In this document: positions 16,022 to 20,526 of the stretch, piece by piece | How positions within the stretch are numbered: the stretch's first letter is position 1 | Layout: the number at the start of each line of letters is the position of its first letter | Source of the DNA: Desulfobacula sp. | GTDB lineage: Bacteria; Desulfobacterota; Desulfobacteria; Desulfobacterales; Desulfobacteraceae | Direction: 5' to 3' | Length of the DNA stretch: 20,526 nucleotides | Assembly (NCBI RefSeq): GCF_021107415.1 | Contig: NZ_JAIOSW010000481.1 | Location: 1-20,526, forward strand | Notes under the pieces: generated by a model | Databases searched by the model: none | What the model was told of the DNA's origin: nothing | What the model saw: the letters and a program-made list of their open reading frames with translations, nothing else | Translations under genes and position numbers: made by a program

Positions 16022-17323
16022 ATGAAAATATATCAATATCCTTCCGGAGATGCAGAAAAAAGAGTGAAAGATACCATAGAACGGGGTCTGGGATTCTCAA
16101 AACAGGATCAAGAAGCTGTTGAAGTCTATCTTGAAAATGTAAAAACAAGGGGGGATGAAGCCCTTGTTGAATACACCAACAAATTTGATTCAAATAAGGT
16201 CACAATTGACTCCTTAAAAGTGACCCCAAAAGAGTTTGAAATCGCACTAAAGAATGTTGATGCATCATTTTTAAAGGCACTTGACCGATCTGTCAACCAA
16301 CTGGAATCTTTTCATTCAAAACAGAAAGAAAACTCCTGGATTGACACACCGAGAAACGGAGTCATGCTGGGGCAGCTTGTAAAACCCGTGAGTGCTGCCG
16401 GCATATACGCACCCGGAGCAAAAGGAGGAAAAACCCCCCTGGTATCATCTGTTCTAATGGGAGGAATTCCTGCGAAAACAGCCGGTGTTCACTCCATTAA
16501 TCTTATGACCCCGCCCATGGAAAACGGTGAAATTAACCCGTATATTCTTGCTGCAGCCTGGAAAATCGGGATTACTTCAGTCTTTAAGGCCGGCAGTGCC
16601 TGGGCCATAGGAGCCTTAGCCTATGGAACCCAAACCGTTCCAAAAGTGGATGTGATTGTAGGCCCGGGGAATATCTATGTGACCCTTGCCAAAAAAATCG
16701 TTGCAGGAACAGTTGGGATTGATATGATTGCAGGCCCCAGTGAAATACTGATTATTGCCGATAAACATGCCAACCCCCAATTTCTGGCAGCAGACCTCCT
16801 TTCCCAGGCAGAGCATGATGTCATGGCCTCTTCCATACTTGTGACAGATTCTGAAGATCTTGCAAAAAATACTATTGCAGCCCTGAAAAAACAGATTGAA
16901 GAACTACCCAGAAAAGATATAGCAAAGCAGTCCATTGATCATTTTGGTGCCATTATGCTGGTGCCGGACATTGAAACCGGCATTAAACTTTCCAACCGCC
17001 TTGCGCCTGAGCACCTTGAGTTGATTGTCAAAGACCCCTTTGATTATATCGACCAAATACAAAATGCCGGCGCTTTATTTTTAGGGTCGTATACTCCTGA
17101 ACCCATGGGAGATTATATTGCAGGCCCCAACCATGTTCTGCCGACTGCCGGGACAGCAAGGTTTTCTTCAGCTTTAGGTGTTGAGCATTTCACAAAAAAA
17201 ACCAGTTTAATTCATTATTCAAAAGCTGCCTTTAAAAGGGAGGCTGATGATGTGATCCGGTTAGCCCAAACCGAAGGCTTGGGAGCCCATGCCAATTCTG
17301 TAGAAATACGAAAAAAAGAGTAA
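16022..17323 (+). CDS. hisD: Histidinol dehydrogenase
   Basis: A 433-aa cytoplasmic enzyme catalysing the last two oxidation steps of histidine synthesis, L-histidinol to L-histidine with 2 NAD+. The length and motifs are normal for the family. The zinc ligands and catalytic residues are visible: Gln262 and His265 (LLSQAEHD), Glu330 and His331 (APEHLEL), Asp364 (MGDYIAGPNHVLPT) and His423 (GLGAHANSV). The NAD-binding motif region VGPGNIYVTLAKK and the IDMIAGPSEILIIAD block are present. A slightly longer loop, PGAKGGKTPL, replaces the short glycine loop of E. coli HisD; I regard this as a normal subgroup trait. The gene stands alone, with no other his genes in the window, divergent from the RHS gene and convergent with brxL. 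Confidence 0.95.
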   Translation: MKIYQYPSGDAEKRVKDTIERGLGFSKQDQEAVEVYLENVKTRGDEALVEYTNKFDSNKVTIDSLKVTPKEFEIALKNVDASFLKALDRSVNQLESFHSKQKENSWIDTPRNGVMLGQLVKPVSAAGIYAPGAKGGKTPLVSSVLMGGIPAKTAGVHSINLMTPPMENGEINPYILAAAWKIGITSVFKAGSAWAIGALAYGTQTVPKVDVIVGPGNIYVTLAKKIVAGTVGIDMIAGPSEILIIADKHANPQFLAADLLSQAEHDVMASSILVTDSEDLAKNTIAALKKQIEELPRKDIAKQSIDHFGAIMLVPDIETGIKLSNRLAPEHLELIVKDPFDYIDQIQNAGALFLGSYTPEPMGDYIAGPNHVLPTAGTARFSSALGVEHFTKKTSLIHYSKAAFKREADDVIRLAQTEGLGAHANSVEIRKKE

Positions 17324-17353
17324 TTCATCTTTTAAAAATTTGAAAGTAATAAT

Positions 17354-17380
17354 CCCCTCAGATATAGGGTTTCTATTTTT
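17354..17380 (+). terminator. Weak candidate terminator after hisD
   Basis: A short CCCT/AGGG stem (17355-17358 with 17366-17369) with a 7-base loop is followed by TTTCTATTTTT. It lies 30 bp after the hisD stop and overlaps the 3' end of convergent brxL. The stem is short, so confidence is low. Confidence 0.3.
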
Positions 17381-19466
17381 TGAAAATATCTACTTTGGTT
17401 TCAAGGCATTTCCTCAATGACAAATCATTAACACCCACCTCAAACCAGCTGTTCGGTTTTTGATAAAAGTCCAGTCCACGACCTATTTTTATAGTCCAGC
17501 CATTATCTAACCGGATTTCCCTATCGTGCATGTTGGGATCGATCTTGATGTCTAAAACAATATCAATTTCAAGCAGGCTTTGTTTGAGGTCATCCAGGCT
17601 GTCTCGCATTTCAGAAATGTTTGTTTTCTCATCAAAGGATGTTATCAGAACTATTTTCCGGATTGTTGAAAGCTTTACAATTGTCTCACACAACCGAATA
17701 AAATTTTGAATCTGATGCGATAACCGGATATATGGATCTTCGATTATGATCTCTTTTGCCCCTTTAAAATAAGGGCCCATAATGGACTCGTAATTGTGAC
17801 CTGTATCATCATAAAAAATAGTAAAATGCCTTTCTTCCAGTTGATGCGCAGATTCAGCCTCGTTCTTTTCTATCTCGGTTTTCATTTGGGATTGATTTGC
17901 CGTTCCATTTTCTCCGGTCTTTTTTATGCCATTTTGTTCTTTTTCATTTCCCGGGACAGAATCCTTATCCTTTTCCGGATCCAGGTTTTTCCTGATTGGA
18001 TCCTGTGTTGCGTCAGCCTCTTTGGATTCAGGGCATGACACAATGATTTCTTTCCCTTCTGCATTAAAAAAGGATAGGTCGATATTGGCAAACTCATCAT
18101 CCGGTTTGCGCTTATTCATCTGTTCCTTGACTCTACGACGTGCTTCAACGGCGTAGGCAATGTATTCATCAAATTCTTCATCCGTTGGTTTATCAATGGG
18201 GTGCAGAATCTTTAAAAATGCGCACAGTGTCTTTTTAATACCGATTTCATCACGCCCTTCTATGGATTTCCCAAGATTAACTCGGCTGCTGACCTCTTCA
18301 TATTTGTTGACATGCTTGAGCTGGTAATGAAACGCCTCTGCCAGATAGTCGGTAATAAAGCCATAATTATTTGTCAAATACGCGGTCGTGTTTTTAGGTA
18401 TTTCCCAGCCGGGCAGGTAACAGGCAAACCGATCCATGACAGCAAGGTCGAATTCCTTTGGCAGCGGAAGGAACAGATCATGATCGCTTGATCTGACTAA
18501 CTGTTCAATGGAATGGTCGATATTACCCACAAAAGCCATGCTGGCATCGGCAATCACCTCCACGCCCCTGGAAAACCGCCCGTTTGCCATATAATCTTTC
18601 ATGATCTGAATGGTATCAGGATCCTTAATCCGAATCCCTGCTACTTCATCAAATGCAACCGTATCCCAGAATCCGACCAGCCCCATTCTTTTTCTGGCAT
18701 TATTATAAAAAAGAACTGCCTTTGTGGACTGTCCGCCACTGATCAATGTTGAATAGGGTGAAAATTCACTGAAAAAATACGATTTTCCTGTCCCTCTTGG
18801 GCCAAGCTCTATAAAATTATAATTGGCCTCAGCAAGGGACGCCAAACGGGCTATATAATGAAATTTCAAGCGATGGTTTAACTTTGCGGGTTCCAGACCG
18901 ACAGACCTTAATATCACGTTCAGCCATTCGTCCCGGGTAAACTCTTTCCTGCCTTCACCAAATCTTGTGTAATCAAACCTGCTCAATTGAATCGGTCGCA
19001 GGTCATCGATCAAAAAAGCATGATTATCGTCATCAAATTCATTATAGGCCACCGTCACTTCCGCCCAGATGCCGCCTTCCAGCAAACGGTCGTTGTCCCG
19101 GTAGAATTTTTCACTGATGGCAATTCTTCGGGAATTAAAATTTTCAAGAGACGCCCAATGCCGCTTTTCTTTTTCAACATATCGAACATGGATTTTATCA
19201 ATAAACCGATATTTCCCATTTGTGGCAACCTTTGACTGGGCGGCATTGGCTTCCTCCGGCCTGACATAATTGTCCTGCAGGGTCGCAATAACGGCTTCCA
19301 TGCCTGCCTGAATTTCGGCGGGTTCGTTGCTGGCACAATATCGGGCCAGTAAAAACTCAAGAACAAATGTCGGAACATTGGTTCCTTTTTTAATTCGGTG
19401 CAAAAGGTCTTTTCGAACAACACGACCATCAAATACTGCCGTTAATTTCTCGTCTAATTTATCCAT
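17373..19466 (-). CDS. brxL: BREX protein BrxL with C-terminal MIT_C domain
   Basis: A 697-aa protein of the BREX phage-resistance system. Residues 1-160 match the BrxL N-terminal region (FDGRVVRKDL, NVPTFVLEFLLARYCA, NYVRPEEA). Residues 180-450 are an AAA+ ATPase with Walker A GPRGTGKS (222-229), Walker B VAFDE (270-274), sensor FVGNID, and MDRFACYLPGWEIP with Arg346 as a likely finger. A charged, low-complexity linker (about 475-545) follows. Instead of a Lon-type Ser-Lys protease domain, residues 546-697 resemble the MIT C-terminal (PLD-like) domain of eukaryotic MITD1 (HDREIRLDNGWTIKIGRGLD, ending ETKVDIFKK). BrxL forms DNA-binding hexameric rings needed for defence in some BREX types; this C-terminus presumably swaps a partner or target. 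It starts 3 bp after pglZ, so the two are coupled. Confidence 0.88.
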   Translation of the reverse strand: MDKLDEKLTAVFDGRVVRKDLLHRIKKGTNVPTFVLEFLLARYCASNEPAEIQAGMEAVIATLQDNYVRPEEANAAQSKVATNGKYRFIDKIHVRYVEKEKRHWASLENFNSRRIAISEKFYRDNDRLLEGGIWAEVTVAYNEFDDDNHAFLIDDLRPIQLSRFDYTRFGEGRKEFTRDEWLNVILRSVGLEPAKLNHRLKFHYIARLASLAEANYNFIELGPRGTGKSYFFSEFSPYSTLISGGQSTKAVLFYNNARKRMGLVGFWDTVAFDEVAGIRIKDPDTIQIMKDYMANGRFSRGVEVIADASMAFVGNIDHSIEQLVRSSDHDLFLPLPKEFDLAVMDRFACYLPGWEIPKNTTAYLTNNYGFITDYLAEAFHYQLKHVNKYEEVSSRVNLGKSIEGRDEIGIKKTLCAFLKILHPIDKPTDEEFDEYIAYAVEARRRVKEQMNKRKPDDEFANIDLSFFNAEGKEIIVSCPESKEADATQDPIRKNLDPEKDKDSVPGNEKEQNGIKKTGENGTANQSQMKTEIEKNEAESAHQLEERHFTIFYDDTGHNYESIMGPYFKGAKEIIIEDPYIRLSHQIQNFIRLCETIVKLSTIRKIVLITSFDEKTNISEMRDSLDDLKQSLLEIDIVLDIKIDPNMHDREIRLDNGWTIKIGRGLDFYQKPNSWFEVGVNDLSLRKCLETKVDIFKK

Positions 19467-19469
19467 ATG

Positions 19470-20526
19470 CTACACCACATAATCGGTTTTTAATTCAAGT
19501 TTGCAATAAACAGTAAAAGTCGCAGGATTCATCACTTTTACCACAAACGCTCCTTCATATTCTTCCTGCATTCTCAGTGTAACCTGGACCTGGACTCCTG
19601 GTTTCATCATGATAGTTCCTGTTGCCGGATTTGAAATTCGACCAGCCATCACTTCACCTACTACAGTTGCTTTTTTATCATGCGCCTCTATCAGTAATTC
19701 AATGGTATCTTCACCGGGAAACAACCCCATTTGCTTGTCTTCAAAAACCAGATCCAGAACGGGCAGTCGAGTGGTAATGCGTTTTGCATCATTTTTATAG
19801 GAAATTTTCAATTCAGGTTTTTTAGTTTCCTTTGTTACTTTGCCAAGCCGCAGACTAATCACCGGGACAAGGCATTCCTGAAGAGAAACACCCCCATGAA
19901 AATACAACTCCCCGGCCCGGTATGGGACCAGGCTCCGTGGACCGCCAACCTGTTTAAATTCTCCCCTGATCCCTAAATGATCAGCCGGTAGAACAAAATT
20001 AGCATGATCATCATCCCCGTCTCCTAAAGCCAGGCGATCATGAACAAAGATCCAATTGCCGGATGGTTTTGCACAGACATCACCAGCCTGGACCTGAATA
20101 TTCAGGAAGAATCCATGGTCCGTTGCAATGACCACTTCACTGAATCCGAGTTTTTTAAGTTTATTAACGGCAAAACGGATTCGTTTCAATGTATCATGGA
20201 TGATACGCAGGGAAGTTTCCGGAGCCGTTTCCAGATGGCTGTCAATTTCAGTTCCCCGGAGTACCAGGAGTTGAACATCGTCAGACAACTTTTTTTTGCT
20301 CCGAGTAAATTGCGCCAGTGTCATTTCTTCGAATCTGGGACCGTATTTTTTTCGCAGAATTTCCATTCGCTGCTTCACAGTCAAAATTTCCAAGTTTCCC
20401 AGGACAGGAACCACTTTATCATCATTTCTGCCTAAAGAAAGATGCTGCCCGGCTCCAGGTAAAAGACTTGCCATCCCCACGCTTGTGATACTCGGCAGCT
20501 GGACAGCAGCCGGAATAAGTTCCACA
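19470..20526 (-). CDS. pglZ: BREX alkaline-phosphatase-superfamily protein PglZ (C-terminal part)
   Basis: The visible 351 residues are the C-terminal part; the frame is open at the window edge and the GTG at 20525 is internal. The sequence begins in the conserved PglZ segment AVQLPSITSVGMASLLPG. It continues through the RGTEID segment and the metal-site motif VVIATDHGFF (Asp136, His137 of the visible part), then VGGPRSLVPYRAGELYFHGG and SLQECLVPVISL, and ends in a beta-rich tail of about 120 residues. PglZ is a nuclease/phosphatase-like subunit required for BREX defence. The pglZ-brxL order occurs in more than one BREX type (such as 1 and 4), so the type cannot be told without upstream genes. 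Stop TAG is 3 bp from the brxL ATG. Confidence 0.9.
   Translation of the reverse strand, partial: VELIPAAVQLPSITSVGMASLLPGAGQHLSLGRNDDKVVPVLGNLEILTVKQRMEILRKKYGPRFEEMTLAQFTRSKKKLSDDVQLLVLRGTEIDSHLETAPETSLRIIHDTLKRIRFAVNKLKKLGFSEVVIATDHGFFLNIQVQAGDVCAKPSGNWIFVHDRLALGDGDDDHANFVLPADHLGIRGEFKQVGGPRSLVPYRAGELYFHGGVSLQECLVPVISLRLGKVTKETKKPELKISYKNDAKRITTRLPVLDLVFEDKQMGLFPGEDTIELLIEAHDKKATVVGEVMAGRISNPATGTIMMKPGVQVQVTLRMQEEYEGAFVVKVMNPATFTVYCKLELKTDYVV

Noticed and set aside
15761..16036. Minus-strand open frames (91 and 76 aa) near the hisD start
   Set aside because: They overlap the hisD start or AT-rich intergenic DNA, have biased composition, no ribosome-binding site and no family features.
16412..16450. 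HisD loop PGAKGGKTPL as an active-site anomaly
   Set aside because: All catalytic and zinc residues are intact and this longer loop appears, to my knowledge, in related delta-type HisD proteins.

Overview
The window looks like an accessory segment of a moderately AT-rich Desulfobacterota-type genome, probably a marine sulfate reducer of the Desulfobacteraceae kind. This is inferred from the histidinol dehydrogenase sequence style, the giant secreted RHS/YD protein, and an IS21 element with an unusual pair of small upstream genes. No rRNA or tRNA was seen, so the taxonomic guess is soft.

Left part (1 to about 5990, mostly minus strand): an IS21-family element reads leftwards as a small Cys-rich zinc-ribbon-like protein, a small winged-helix-like protein, then the transposase istA. 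IstB would lie beyond position 1. istA is split between its second catalytic Asp and its catalytic Glu by a complete 'recombinase in trio' (RIT) element on the plus strand, about 775-4297. This carries three overlapping tyrosine recombinases (415, 327 and 339 aa), all with intact R-K-HxxR-H-Y residues. The ends carry 36-bp inverted repeats and the insertion is flanked by a 7-bp direct repeat, CCTTTTT. Removing one repeat copy plus the element restores the istA reading frame exactly. The left end keeps 18 extra bases, so the predicted excised circle would have a 90-bp, nearly perfect palindrome at its junction.

Middle part (about 5930-15405, minus strand): a giant secreted RHS/YD-repeat protein of about 2695 aa has a signal peptide, golvesin/CBM-like, LamG, cadherin-like, PASTA and NHL-repeat regions, and then a long YD/RHS core. 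The core ends at the conserved DPTG junction, followed by a 110-residue glycine-zipper tip. Downstream are a 177-aa single-TM protein, a candidate immunity protein, and then a displaced fragment of the same RHS core. In that fragment a DPTG junction is fused in frame to a YD-repeat block nearly identical to the main gene. The IS21 element borders this fragment. This is the usual layout of a polymorphic-toxin locus with a degraded orphan module.

Right part (15406-20526): a 616-bp intergenic region with several AT-rich dyads separates the RHS gene from hisD (plus strand, complete, catalytic residues intact). Convergent to hisD is the end of a BREX phage-defence operon: pglZ (3' part only, running off the window) and brxL, 3 bp apart. 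This BrxL has the usual N-terminal and AAA+ parts, but its C-terminus is a MITD1-type 'MIT_C' (phospholipase-D-like) domain instead of the Lon protease domain. Overall the window combines nested mobile DNA, a contact-toxin-type locus and phage defence around one housekeeping gene.
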